A stretch of 64,000 nucleotides of DNA from Leptolyngbya boryana PCC 6306 (GTDB taxonomy: Bacteria; Cyanobacteriota; Cyanobacteriia; Leptolyngbyales; Leptolyngbyaceae), in contig NZ_KB731324.1 in NCBI RefSeq assembly GCF_000353285.1, forward strand, positions 3,118,577-3,182,576, written 5' to 3'. Each line of letters opens with the position of its first letter. Within the stretch, counting starts at the first letter, position 1. Positions 56,594-64,000 of this stretch are shown piece by piece. The translations under genes were made by a program, and so were the position numbers. Below the pieces are notes generated by a model. That model did no database searches and was not told where the DNA came from. It saw only the letters and a list, made by a program, of their open reading frames with translations.

Positions 56594-57469
56594 TTAAGCC
56601 GTCTCCCACAAGCGACGAATTTCATCCGGCAAGAAACTTGCAACCTCTTGAATTCGCTCCTGTGATAGCTCATCTTTCGTTGCTGAAAAGACTGCTGAAA
56701 CAACTTGCTCTGGTGACGTATTCGGCTGCAATCCTCCTTCTTGTCTGACTCGGAACAAGAAAGTCTCTGACTTAATCTTCAACGGTGGACGGATATGACT
56801 GAGGAAATGCACGATCGGATTGGTATCCTCCCACAAATCGGAAACTTCCGTTGCTAGTGGAGTCGCCGTATAAAGCGTTCTGTCAGGATTACCTTCGTCG
56901 AGAGGAACATGTAACTCTTGTGAAATATTCTCAACTGCCTCATTCGTCATCATGTCGCGCATGGTTCGGAAGACGACTTCTGTCACATCGCGTGCATCAT
57001 AGAGGTCAGAAAATCCGCCTTTGAGCGCTACTTTTTCAAGGAATGGCGTATCTTTTGTCGCGATCGGAACAGTTGTCCCAGATTGCAGAGATTCAGGCGG
57101 CTTAGCTTCCATTTCTTCGAGCATTTTCCGACCTTTCTCAGTCAGTTCAGCTTTTTTGAACTCAATCAGATGAGGCAACGGGCCATCTGCTGCGCCATAT
57201 GTATTGGCAATTCTTAAACCAAACTCTTCGCGATCGACAACATTCGGTACATCATCCTGGTTTCCATAAGCATTTCCAGAAAATTCAGCATTGATGTACT
57301 GGCGTTGATTGAGAAAATCTAAATGTCCTAGCAGATCAACGGGAGTCAGCTTGATCCCTGCAAAATCAGTTTCATCAAATTTCACCGGATCAGGCCCTGG
57401 CCCTTGATCGCTCTCGTCGATTTTTTTCAGCATGATATAAACCACGTCATCCCGGATGGCGATCGGCAT
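56594..57469 (-). CDS. DUF2267-domain protein
   Basis: The 291-residue protein has an N-terminal part of unknown fold (VYIMLKKIDESDQ, GHLDFLNQRQYINAEF, LTEKGRKMLEEM) and a C-terminal DUF2267-like domain with two units. Each has an EVVFRTMRD or VVSAVFSATK helix and ends in a Leu-Pro-containing turn (ASFLPDEIRRLWE). The function is unknown. It is cytosolic without membrane helices. ATG 57469 is the only clear start. Confidence 0.7.
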   Translation of the reverse strand: MPIAIRDDVVYIMLKKIDESDQGPGPDPVKFDETDFAGIKLTPVDLLGHLDFLNQRQYINAEFSGNAYGNQDDVPNVVDREEFGLRIANTYGAADGPLPHLIEFKKAELTEKGRKMLEEMEAKPPESLQSGTTVPIATKDTPFLEKVALKGGFSDLYDARDVTEVVFRTMRDMMTNEAVENISQELHVPLDEGNPDRTLYTATPLATEVSDLWEDTNPIVHFLSHIRPPLKIKSETFLFRVRQEGGLQPNTSPEQVVSAVFSATKDELSQERIQEVASFLPDEIRRLWETA

Positions 57470-57685
57470 AATAATTCTCCTTTATCGCTTAGCCTCTCAA
57501 CTATTCCGCGATCGACCAAATCCTTTCATCTCTCAGGTGAAGCATTTGCTATCTCTACCAATAGACAGACAAAATGGTTCAAACCTTGGTTTCCCTGCTA
57601 AAAGTAAAGAAATCCCCAAGACTAGGGCAATCCCTATCAGGAAACGCTACCGTAACTCTAAACTGGACTCTAGACCTATTTGCTT

Positions 57686-58153
57686 ATGGAAACTTACCAA
57701 CCTGATCTCGAAACTGAAACGCCTGAAGAAGCTGCGATTACAGGGATCAAGCTTATAGAAGTGATTGAAACTGTCATTGGTAGCTTGGATCAAAACAAGA
57801 GCGCAATGGTGAGCCACAGTGAGGGCAGCTCTGTATGGAAATTCAAATACGGCAGCGTAGAAACATTTGTGCAACTGACCGGAACTTCTGACGATGATGC
57901 ATTTTCTGTTTGGGCACATATTCTGAATCTTCCCGTCCAAAACGAGCCGCAATTGATGCGAAAGCTACTTGAGATGAATTGGCTCAGTACGTTTGAAGCT
58001 CATTTTGCGATCGTCGATTCCAAAGTCGCAGTCGTTTCTTCTCGAACTGTTGCAGAGCTATCTCCTGGCGAAATTTCTCGGCTGATCACAATTGTGGCAA
58101 CGATCGCTGATGATAACGATGATGCTTTGCAAGCAGAGTTTGGAGCAGCCTGA
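57686..58153 (+). CDS. YbjN-domain protein
   Basis: The 155-residue protein has the YbjN fold, related to type III secretion chaperones: VSHSEGSSVWKFKYGSVETF, HILNLPVQNEPQLMRKLLEM, and AHFAIVDSKVAVVSSRTVAE. In cyanobacteria these proteins are common and of unknown role. Start is ATG 57686, two codons after a CTT-ATG with weak site. It diverges from DUF2267 protein. Confidence 0.8.
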   Translation: METYQPDLETETPEEAAITGIKLIEVIETVIGSLDQNKSAMVSHSEGSSVWKFKYGSVETFVQLTGTSDDDAFSVWAHILNLPVQNEPQLMRKLLEMNWLSTFEAHFAIVDSKVAVVSSRTVAELSPGEISRLITIVATIADDNDDALQAEFGAA

Positions 58154-58187
58154 TTTGATATCGGCTAGTTGTTCGTCAAGTTGAAAA

Positions 58188-58254
58188 CGGTGGGGAGTGG
58201 GGAGCAAGAGCCATTGCTAGTTTTCTCCCTATTCCCCCACCCAATCTAACCGTT
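58188..58254. terminator. G-rich imperfect hairpin between ybjN-like and rpiA
   Basis: AACGGTGGGGAGTGGGGAG can pair with CTCCCTATTCCCCCACC further down, with interruptions, over a loop of about 20 bases. The outer AAACGG and CCGTTT also match. The genes converge here. Confidence 0.55.
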
Positions 58255-58958
58255 TAAAACTCTCTCACACTTGGCTGCCCATCTTTGACTTCGCCCACCA
58301 TAATGATGTCTGCTACACCGACGAACAAGCCGTTTTCTAGCACACCGGGAAGGTTATTCAACGTCTTTTCTAGCTCGGCGGGTTGATCAATGCGATCGAA
58401 CTTCACATCAATAACGAGATTGCCTTGATCCGTGACAACCGGACCTGCTTTCTTCACGCCCATGCGAAGCTGAGGCTTACCGCCTAGTTTCTCGATCGCT
58501 TTCATCACCGGAGTTACTGCCATCGGTAACACTTCAACCGGAAGCAAGAACGTTGAACCCAAGTGATCCACCAATTTGCCGCTATCGACAACCACAATGA
58601 ATTGGTCGGCTAAGCTATCGACAATTTTTTCTTGAGTATGAGCGGCACCGCCACCTTTGATCAGATTTTTTTGCGGATCTACCTCGTCTGCACCATCGAT
58701 CGCGATATCAATTTTCTCGACTTCATCCAAAGTGACCAAAGGAATTCCGTACTGACGCGCTAAAACGATCGCTTGAAACGAGGTGGGAATTCCCTTGATA
58801 TTTTGCAGATCGCCAGATTGAAGCCGTTCTCCGATCGCCTGAATCGCATAAGCAGTCGTAGAACCAGTCCCCAATCCGACGATCGAATTGGATTGGACTT
58901 TGGCAGCAGCGGCATAACCGACTTGCTGTTTCATCAATGTTACGGGGTCTGCGTTCAT
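58254..58958 (-). CDS. rpiA: Ribose 5-phosphate isomerase A
   Basis: The 234-residue enzyme contains [48 protein letters not shown] and [16 protein letters not shown], the RpiA active-site sequences. It interconverts ribose-5-P and ribulose-5-P in the Calvin and pentose phosphate pathways. The ATG before [10 protein letters not shown] is used; an in-frame ATG at 58985 adds nine residues. Confidence 0.95.
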   Translation of the reverse strand: MNADPVTLMKQQVGYAAAAKVQSNSIVGLGTGSTTAYAIQAIGERLQSGDLQNIKGIPTSFQAIVLARQYGIPLVTLDEVEKIDIAIDGADEVDPQKNLIKGGGAAHTQEKIVDSLADQFIVVVDSGKLVDHLGSTFLLPVEVLPMAVTPVMKAIEKLGGKPQLRMGVKKAGPVVTDQGNLVIDVKFDRIDQPAELEKTLNNLPGVLENGLFVGVADIIMVGEVKDGQPSVREF

Positions 58959-58997
58959 GATTGGTTTCGATAAAAAAGTTTCCAATCATTCACTCTA

Positions 58998-59903
58998 CTA
59001 GAAGAGGGGCAGGTTAAAGCCCAAACTCAGCCCGAATGACAGATTGTTTATATCGATCGCAGCATTTGACGATCGTCCAAACAAATACGACGCAGATCCG
59101 GCTAAAAATACATCTGGATTAATGTTGTAAATCACGATCGCACTAATCTGATGTTCGGTATCTGAACGAGAAACGCCTTGCGTAAAATTCTTAAACGACA
59201 AGCGATAATCTAATGCGCCCTGCACTTGCGGCGAAATGTCATAGCGCAATCTTGTGCCGATCGTATTGGTAATCCGACTGTCTTCACTTGGATTCGTAAA
59301 GCTCGAGCGAAATTCATAAAACGAATCGAGTCGAGCTTGCTTGCCTAACTGATCTTGCCGTCCCACAATCAACTGCACCGCATTATCTCGCGTCAGCAAA
59401 TCGCCACTCCCTGGACGGCGCAAGCTGTCTTGCACCCATCCCAACTGTCCGAATGTTCCAGGTGCAAGTCTTTGTTGTACTGCAATGTTGTACTGCTCAA
59501 TGTTGTAGTTAGAATCGCCTTCAGATGCAAATCGGACAATTCCACCGCCTGCTGAGGCAATTAGTCTGGTATTCTCGCCGAGCTTGGGTGTGATGAGCAG
59601 GTGAGCCGTATTCGTGAAAACAGTATCAGATTGTTTCAGGGCTTCAAGTGCAGTGATATTGGAGCTAGAAAACACCGACGATCGCACAAGCAACTGCACA
59701 TCTGGTTGACGACGAGTTTGGGCAGGTCGATCGATGATTTCAATTTCTCCGAGTTCAGATTGAGTATCTTCGGGGTCAAGGGGTTGAATATCGTCTATCG
59801 GCGCACGATCCAGTGGAGAAGACACTGGATCGGGTTGGGCAAAACTAGGAGAAATCGTTCCTAGCGTTGCCAAAATTGTCAGCACAGCGAGAATGTAGCG
59901 CAT
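58998..59903 (-). CDS. Outer-membrane beta-barrel-like protein
   Basis: The 301-residue protein has a signal peptide (to about residue 22, SFAQP) and a Pro/Asp-rich linker. Residues 70-301 consist of alternating beta strands with aromatic belts (GTFGQLGWVQDSLRR, FYEFRSSFTNPSEDS) and end in the barrel-type terminal Phe (LSLGFNLPLF). It follows the FecR-domain gene after 18 bp, so the two are likely co-transcribed. The barrel may be a surface porin or an assembly partner. No family is certain. Confidence 0.7.
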   Translation of the reverse strand: MRYILAVLTILATLGTISPSFAQPDPVSSPLDRAPIDDIQPLDPEDTQSELGEIEIIDRPAQTRRQPDVQLLVRSSVFSSSNITALEALKQSDTVFTNTAHLLITPKLGENTRLIASAGGGIVRFASEGDSNYNIEQYNIAVQQRLAPGTFGQLGWVQDSLRRPGSGDLLTRDNAVQLIVGRQDQLGKQARLDSFYEFRSSFTNPSEDSRITNTIGTRLRYDISPQVQGALDYRLSFKNFTQGVSRSDTEHQISAIVIYNINPDVFLAGSASYLFGRSSNAAIDINNLSFGLSLGFNLPLF

Positions 59904-59921
59904 TGGAATTTACCAAGTGAA

Positions 59922-60944
59922 TTAATTGGGGCGAACGAAGACAGGAACGCCAACTGGAGAATTGGGATTGGGGTTGGGATTAGTATTGGGATTGGTGTCG
60001 GGAGTGATGGGTGGAGTGGTTGGCACAACGACATCTACAGGCGGTTGCCGTTCAGGTCGAGGCGTGGTGACATCGCGCCGATCTTGAAAGTCTCGCAGCG
60101 GATCGTCAGAATCGGTTGTGATGCAATTTGTGCTGAGCGTGCTTGCTCCTCCCCGAGCATTTAAGGTGCAGAGTCCTTCGAGTTTGCGTGCTTGCAGATT
60201 TAACGCCGCGATCGTGGCAACGCGCACCAGATTTAAAGTGGCTTGAACTTTCGCAGGCTCTTGAGCAATCAAGCTTTCTTGGGCGGGTGCTAAACCTGTC
60301 GAAAGTGAACTCGTTTGATAAAACTTTCTCAAGTCAAACGTATTGATTTTCCCAATCACGCCATTTTGTACCGTGACGGTTTCTCCACCATTAATCACAA
60401 TGAAGTTGCCTTTATTGTCTAAAATCTTGATTGGATTATTCGTGAGATTGAAAAACTGAGTTTTATTGTTTGCACCATCGACGTGAACTACCATGGCTAA
60501 ACTGCGAGTCTGGTATTGCTCGCTGGTTGGAGGAGCATCGATCGCGCTCGGAGGTAATTCTGCGATCGCACTTCCATCTAATGTCTCAATCCGCGTTGCA
60601 ACGGTAGTCGGCGGACTCATGATCAAAGCGGTTCCATTACGCAACTGAAACCCGCGCATTCCGGGGATAAATCGGAAAATTGCATTTGAACCAATTCGGG
60701 CGAGAGAGCCTTCATTAAAAAGGAGTTCGGCTCTCGATCTCGTTGCCGTTTTAATTGCATCTTGGGGCACTAATACATCAGAGAGTCGAGCTGGACGTGC
60801 CGGACGATTGCGCTGAAGCAATTGCGCTTGATTCGTGAGTTTGTAGACTTCACCCCGAGTTAAGAGAGCGGAGGAGGCTTGCACGGGAAGAACACAGGCG
60901 AACGCGAGAAAACTTGCCGCAACGATGCCACGTTGAATCGTCAT
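59922..60944 (-). CDS. Secreted FecR-domain protein
   Basis: The 340-residue protein has a signal peptide (ending VQASS). Residues 30-170 contain the FecR-like region: VPQDAIKTATRSRAELLFNE, GSLARIGSNAIFRFIPG, GFQLRNGTALIMSPP and IRIETLDG-like part. The last 50 residues are disordered, with repeats of Asn-Pro and Thr-Pro. It has no membrane helix other than the signal, and no ECF sigma factor gene is nearby. So it is not a classical anti-sigma FecR but more likely a periplasmic structural protein. It begins a two-gene operon with the barrel protein. Confidence 0.8.
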   Translation of the reverse strand: MTIQRGIVAASFLAFACVLPVQASSALLTRGEVYKLTNQAQLLQRNRPARPARLSDVLVPQDAIKTATRSRAELLFNEGSLARIGSNAIFRFIPGMRGFQLRNGTALIMSPPTTVATRIETLDGSAIAELPPSAIDAPPTSEQYQTRSLAMVVHVDGANNKTQFFNLTNNPIKILDNKGNFIVINGGETVTVQNGVIGKINTFDLRKFYQTSSLSTGLAPAQESLIAQEPAKVQATLNLVRVATIAALNLQARKLEGLCTLNARGGASTLSTNCITTDSDDPLRDFQDRRDVTTPRPERQPPVDVVVPTTPPITPDTNPNTNPNPNPNSPVGVPVFVRPN

Positions 60945-61149
60945 AACAGGATTACCAATTGAATTGATCCATAAAATTTGAATAGGGAGCAGTCGCAAAA
61001 AATATGCAGTCAAGCCGTAGTTCTGTTATCCGCTATCTTGGGAATTCGATCCGGAAAGTGAAATACTCTGCAACAAAATCTATCTGTAGCGAGGGATAAC
61101 TTTGCTGAGAGTTCAACAGGATAGAGAGCGTCGATATGGATAAATAACT

Positions 61150-61350
61150 ATGGCACTCAAACTACACGTTCCAACTCTTAATAGCCCTGAAGCTGCACAA
61201 GATATTAAAGACACGATTTTGACGCATGAACCTGACGCAAAAGTAGATATTAATCTGGAGCAAAAAACAGTCACGGTAGAAGGAAAAGCCTCAGAAGAAA
61301 CCTTCAAACAGGCAATCACGGCAACGGGTCATCAAATTAGTGGATATTAA
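61150..61350 (+). CDS. HMA-fold protein without the metal-binding Cys pair
   Basis: The 66-residue protein has the heavy-metal-associated ferredoxin-like fold: residues 3-66 with KVDINLEQKTVTVEGKASEE and the end ITATGHQISGY. The usual CxxC loop after the first strand is replaced by TLNSPEA, so it cannot bind copper in the standard way. It may be a decayed or repurposed metallochaperone. No ATPase partner is next to it. Confidence 0.8.
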   Translation: MALKLHVPTLNSPEAAQDIKDTILTHEPDAKVDINLEQKTVTVEGKASEETFKQAITATGHQISGY

Positions 61351-61383
61351 GGTGATTCTGCTTGAGTTGTAAAAGCTAGAAAG

Positions 61384-61404
61384 AGTGGGGAGTGGGGAGT
61401 GGGG
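61384..61404 (+). repeat. Tandem heptamer repeat AGTGGGG x3
   Basis: Three perfect copies of AGTGGGG stand in a row. Two-copy or partial versions occur near 18440, 56555 and 58190, so this is a short tandem repeat family of the genome, like the heptamer repeats known from filamentous cyanobacteria. Confidence 0.7.
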
Positions 61405-61541
61405 ATTATTAAGAAAATCACACTCCAGACCTCGCTTTACAACTGATTTAGGTCTAACACCATGCTCATCAGCTCTGAATAAGAGCGATTCATTTCCAGA
61501 AAAATGATAAGGTTTGAATCGCTCCTCAGTCATTTAATTCA

Positions 61542-62090
61542 ATGGCAAAGTTTTATCCGGAACTGACCGAATCTCTTCAGGAATTTATTCAGGCACAGCA
61601 TATTTTCTTTACTGCAACTGCGCCGATTCAAGGACGAATTAATCTTTCTCCAAAGGGCATGAATTCGTTTCGATGTTTGGATGCTCATACAGTTGCTTAT
61701 TTGGATCTCACGGGGAGTGGGAATGAAGCGAGCGCTCACTTGATCGAGAATGGGCGGATGACGATTATGTTTTGCAGTTTCGCCGAGAAACCGATGATTC
61801 TGCGGCTCTACGGCACAGGCTGCGTCATTCGCCCTAGAGATCATGATTGGCAAGATTTTTATTCATTATTTGAGCCGATACCAGGGGCACGACAGGTGGT
61901 GAAGGTTTCTCTGGAGGCAGTGCAAACGTCTTGCGGATTTGGTGTGCCACTGTATGAGCATTTGGGCGATCGAGAAACGCTCGTCGAGTGGGCAGAGAAG
62001 AAAGGAGAAGCCGGAATCCAACAGTATTGGCATGATAAAAATCAGGTCAGTATTGATGGATTACCTACGTATATTTTGAACGAGAAGTAA
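61542..62090 (+). CDS. Pyridoxamine 5'-phosphate oxidase-fold protein
   Basis: The 182-residue protein has the split-barrel flavin-binding fold: FFTATAPIQGRINLSPKG, VAYLDLTGSGNEASAHLIEN, GRMTIMFCSFAEKPMILRLY and a later helix region SCGFGVP. Such proteins bind FMN or F420 and act on small molecules. The members in this subfamily are not characterised. The ATG is well placed. Confidence 0.85.
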   Translation: MAKFYPELTESLQEFIQAQHIFFTATAPIQGRINLSPKGMNSFRCLDAHTVAYLDLTGSGNEASAHLIENGRMTIMFCSFAEKPMILRLYGTGCVIRPRDHDWQDFYSLFEPIPGARQVVKVSLEAVQTSCGFGVPLYEHLGDRETLVEWAEKKGEAGIQQYWHDKNQVSIDGLPTYILNEK

Positions 62091-62121
62091 CGATCTTTTG
62101 CCTAAATCGATAACGATCAGT

Positions 62122-62193
62122 ATGATTCAGAGAAAAAGATACGGAGAGATTGCGATCGCGCATGAAGCTCTCTGTATCTATTCTCTGATTCAT
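62122..62193 (+). promoter_or_regulatory. Long hairpin in the leader of the TIR gene
   Basis: ATGATTCAGAGAAAAAGATA and the following CGGAGAG pair with CTCTCTGTATCTATTCTCTG and ATTCAT over about 26 positions, with two mismatches, one bulge and one G-U. The loop is about 19 bases and contains GCGATCGC. It ends 8 bases before the ATG at 62202. It could act as a terminator-like or translational control structure; no ribosome site is visible. Confidence 0.6.
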
Positions 62194-62201
62194 CAATTAT
62201 C

Positions 62202-62816
62202 ATGAGCATCACTGTTTTCTTCTCTTATGCCCACGAAGATGAAAGCCTACGTGACAAGTTAGCCAACCATCTCAGCATTCTCAAACGCTTGGGGAAGATT
62301 GAGGCTTGGTACGATCGACAAATCCTACCCAGTACTGAATGGGATAAGCAGATCAACACCCATTTGGAAACCGCTAACATCATTTTGCTGCTCATTAGCG
62401 ATGATTTTCTAGCATCAGATTACTGCTGGGATGTTGAAGTGAATCGAGCAATGGTACGACATGAAGCGAAGGAAGCTTGTGTGATTCCAATTATTTTACG
62501 CCCGTGTGATTGGCAAGGTGCGCCATTTGGGAAGCTACAAGGATTGCCGAAAGATATGCGTCCTGTAACAACTTGGGACAACATTGATAGTGCTTTCACA
62601 GATATTGCGAAAGGGATTCGACGGCTTGCAGAAGAATTGGTACGAAAAAAAGAACCTCACTCTGATCAGAAACCTCTCTCCAGTTCAGCGAACTCTGAAA
62701 CTACCGCTAGCGCTCTAACTCAAAATACCTTTAACATCTCAAACAGTACGATCTCCAATTTAGTTGGATCTGGCTCAATTCATTACGAAACAGCACCTCA
62801 GAACAGTGATCCCTAA
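62202..62816 (+). CDS. TIR-domain protein
   Basis: Residues 1-150 form a TIR domain: VFFSYAHEDESLRDKLANHL, WYDRQILPSTEWDKQINTHL, IILLLISDDFLASDYCWDVE (the last Glu matches the catalytic Glu of NAD+-cleaving TIRs), then VIPIILRPCDWQ. Bacterial TIR proteins often degrade NAD+ or make signalling molecules in antiphage defence. A polar tail follows with NTFNISNSTISNLVGSGSIH, a beta-rich stretch of unknown role. No ThsA or other defence partner is adjacent. The start ATG has no ribosome site and is preceded by a long hairpin. Confidence 0.88.
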   Translation: MSITVFFSYAHEDESLRDKLANHLSILKRLGKIEAWYDRQILPSTEWDKQINTHLETANIILLLISDDFLASDYCWDVEVNRAMVRHEAKEACVIPIILRPCDWQGAPFGKLQGLPKDMRPVTTWDNIDSAFTDIAKGIRRLAEELVRKKEPHSDQKPLSSSANSETTASALTQNTFNISNSTISNLVGSGSIHYETAPQNSDP

Positions 62817-62862
62817 AACACCTTGCTGAGAAGATGCATTGATTCAAGCAGCCCTTGCTCTA

Positions 62863-63165
62863 TCAATCAATATGCACACTAAGTTCTAAAGGTGGTGTAT
62901 TAATGCGGATGCAGGTTCCGTTAAAGCAGAACCCATCCTTGCAATTCTGACAGTCAGAAGACTCAGCGCGTTTTGGCAAGCGATTCAGGGCATCAGCCCG
63001 AATTAATGCCATCCCTACTTCAGACAAACTTCGAGACTTTAGTAAAGTATCAAAAGAAATCGAACCTTCTGTCGCTAATACCTTATTCTCCTCTTCTGTC
63101 AGTGTTAACCCAAGTGCTTCTAGAATTGCAGTGTGAATGACGGTATGGCGTTCTGAGTTACTCAT
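62863..63165 (-). CDS. Small protein with Cys-rich C-terminus
   Basis: The 100-residue protein has a helical N-terminal part (residues 1-65) and a Cys-rich end CQNCKDGFCFNGTCI, with four Cys in 14 residues. The rest is PPLELSVHID. It could be a metal-binding or disulfide-rich peptide, or a precursor that is modified. There is no signal peptide. It is convergent with the TIR gene. Confidence 0.6.
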   Translation of the reverse strand: MSNSERHTVIHTAILEALGLTLTEEENKVLATEGSISFDTLLKSRSLSEVGMALIRADALNRLPKRAESSDCQNCKDGFCFNGTCIRINTPPLELSVHID

Positions 63166-63322
63166 ATCGAAATCCAATTAGCTTAAGTTTTCCAGTAAGT
63201 GTTAGACACTCAACATTGTTTGTTAATATACATCGCGATAAAATAGGCGGAGCGACGACTCAACAAAAAGTAATTTTTGAGCTTTGACGCGAATGATTCT
63301 GGGGTGCATGGATAAACAATAA

Positions 63323-64000
63323 GTGAAGAATAACTTTGGTCAAGCCAATATCAAGGGCATGAACTGGAAACATGCCGACCTTCAATTTGCTGACTTTCAT
63401 CAGTGTCAGGCTGGATTGTCATTCACTCAAGGTATTGGCTTGCAGCTTATTCTATACGGACTTGCTGCATTCACTGGTTTCATATCTGGAGTCGCTGGGA
63501 TTGGTGCGACTAATTTATTAAGCTTACAAAACATTCATCGATTTACCTACTTTCCAGGCGTTGCTGTGCTCATTTTTGTCTGGATTGGAATCGTGATTGC
63601 AGTAAAACGAGGATTCGCAGAGTTTATCGGATCAAGTGCGGCACTTTTTTGCGGCGTGGCAATTTTATTTCTACTAAGTCGAAGCGAGTTGTGGGGTAAT
63701 TTTTTGTTTTCGATCGCGATCACTGCCATTCCTGAGTTAGTAGCCTTGCAACTAGGAAGCATCGTTTCCTTAATCGATAAAGGACTTTCTAAATCCATTG
63801 GGGCAATTCTAATAATCATGGCTTCAATTGGCGTGGTCACAGGTCTATCTAGTATTTCACGCTTAAATCCTTATGTGAAACCAGATTGGTTAGATGGTAT
63901 AGTAGCGCTCAGCCTGCTCTTTGCTGCAACAGTTATTGGCAAAAAAGCAGTTCAGCCGAATCAACAATTTTTAGAAACGATTCAATGGGCATCTCGTATT
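63323..64000 (+). CDS. Pentapeptide-repeat membrane protein, cut by window end
   Basis: The frame opens with GTG 63323, directly after a TAA, and runs to the last base without a stop. The visible 226 residues begin with pentapeptide repeats (FGQANIKGMNWKHADLQFAD) and then have about six membrane helices (residues 40-210). Such proteins with repeats around membrane helices are common in cyanobacteria; more repeats may follow outside the window. An ATG at 63361 is an alternative start. Function unknown. Confidence 0.7.
   Translation, partial: MKNNFGQANIKGMNWKHADLQFADFHQCQAGLSFTQGIGLQLILYGLAAFTGFISGVAGIGATNLLSLQNIHRFTYFPGVAVLIFVWIGIVIAVKRGFAEFIGSSAALFCGVAILFLLSRSELWGNFLFSIAITAIPELVALQLGSIVSLIDKGLSKSIGAILIIMASIGVVTGLSSISRLNPYVKPDWLDGIVALSLLFAATVIGKKAVQPNQQFLETIQWASRI

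Noticed and set aside
61150-61350. Copper chaperone call for the HMA-fold protein
   Set aside because: The metal-binding Cys pair is absent.
1-64000. tRNA, rRNA and CRISPR search by eye
   Set aside because: No T-loop, CCA-end or regularly spaced repeat pattern was seen; a covariance search would be needed to be certain.

Overview
The window is chromosomal DNA from a filamentous or Leptolyngbya/Nostoc-like cyanobacterium. I infer this from the very frequent HIP1-type octamer GCGATCGC on both strands, from cyanobacterium-typical families (GH100 alkaline invertase, SigC-like group 2 sigma factor, RppA/RppB-like two-component pair, Mo-nitrogenase C-terminal-like small protein, thylakoid-lumen-type pentapeptide protein, LabA-like NYN protein), and from a cyanobacterial-type palindromic repeat at 40372-40495. 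No rRNA, tRNA or CRISPR array was found. The window cuts a gene at each end.

Layout. 1-5200: cut membrane protein, RppA/RppB-like pair, a secreted protein and an APC permease. 5200-10930: lipoprotein methyltransferase, fasciclin lipoprotein, SDR dehydrogenase, alkaline invertase and a CPA1-type antiporter. 11000-16700: envelope genes (DUF1206, metallophosphoesterase, PLD-type cardiolipin synthase, DUF389, MscS channel). 17236-22170: rtcB RNA ligase, a catalase-family gene broken by a one-base frameshift, and a site-2 protease with CBS domains. 22717-28722: a translationally coupled three-gene phosphorelay built from many receiver domains, two of them with lost key residues. 28862-34500 is more accessory: a NYN protein, an AT-rich orphan gene, a complete ISAs1-family insertion sequence with a 10-bp target duplication, and an acyltransferase. 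34500-47435 is mostly housekeeping (thiD, groEL with a perfect CIRCE operator, glutathione reductase, uvsE, yraN, queA, priA, sigC-like). 47575-51175 holds a sensor kinase/regulator pair next to CcdA and a thioredoxin-like protein, with a long palindrome upstream. 51233-61350: SpoIID-like protein, RNase Z, orphan ABC ATPase, HNH protein, YbjN, rpiA, and a FecR-domain/outer-membrane-barrel pair. 61542-64000: PPOX-fold protein, a TIR-domain gene preceded by a long hairpin, a Cys-rich small protein and a pentapeptide membrane protein cut by the window end.

The genes suggest a general stress, redox and signalling neighbourhood (thiol redox, heat shock, UV repair, RNA repair, osmotic and ion homeostasis) rather than one biosynthetic pathway. 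The least ordinary items are the phosphorelay with decayed receivers and a decayed GGDEF domain, the catalase frameshift in a T6 run, the TIR gene with its leader hairpin, the CcdA/thioredoxin/kinase group, and several short overlooked or decaying coding stretches at 54987-55139, 8787-9017, 10842-10929 and 21636-21850.
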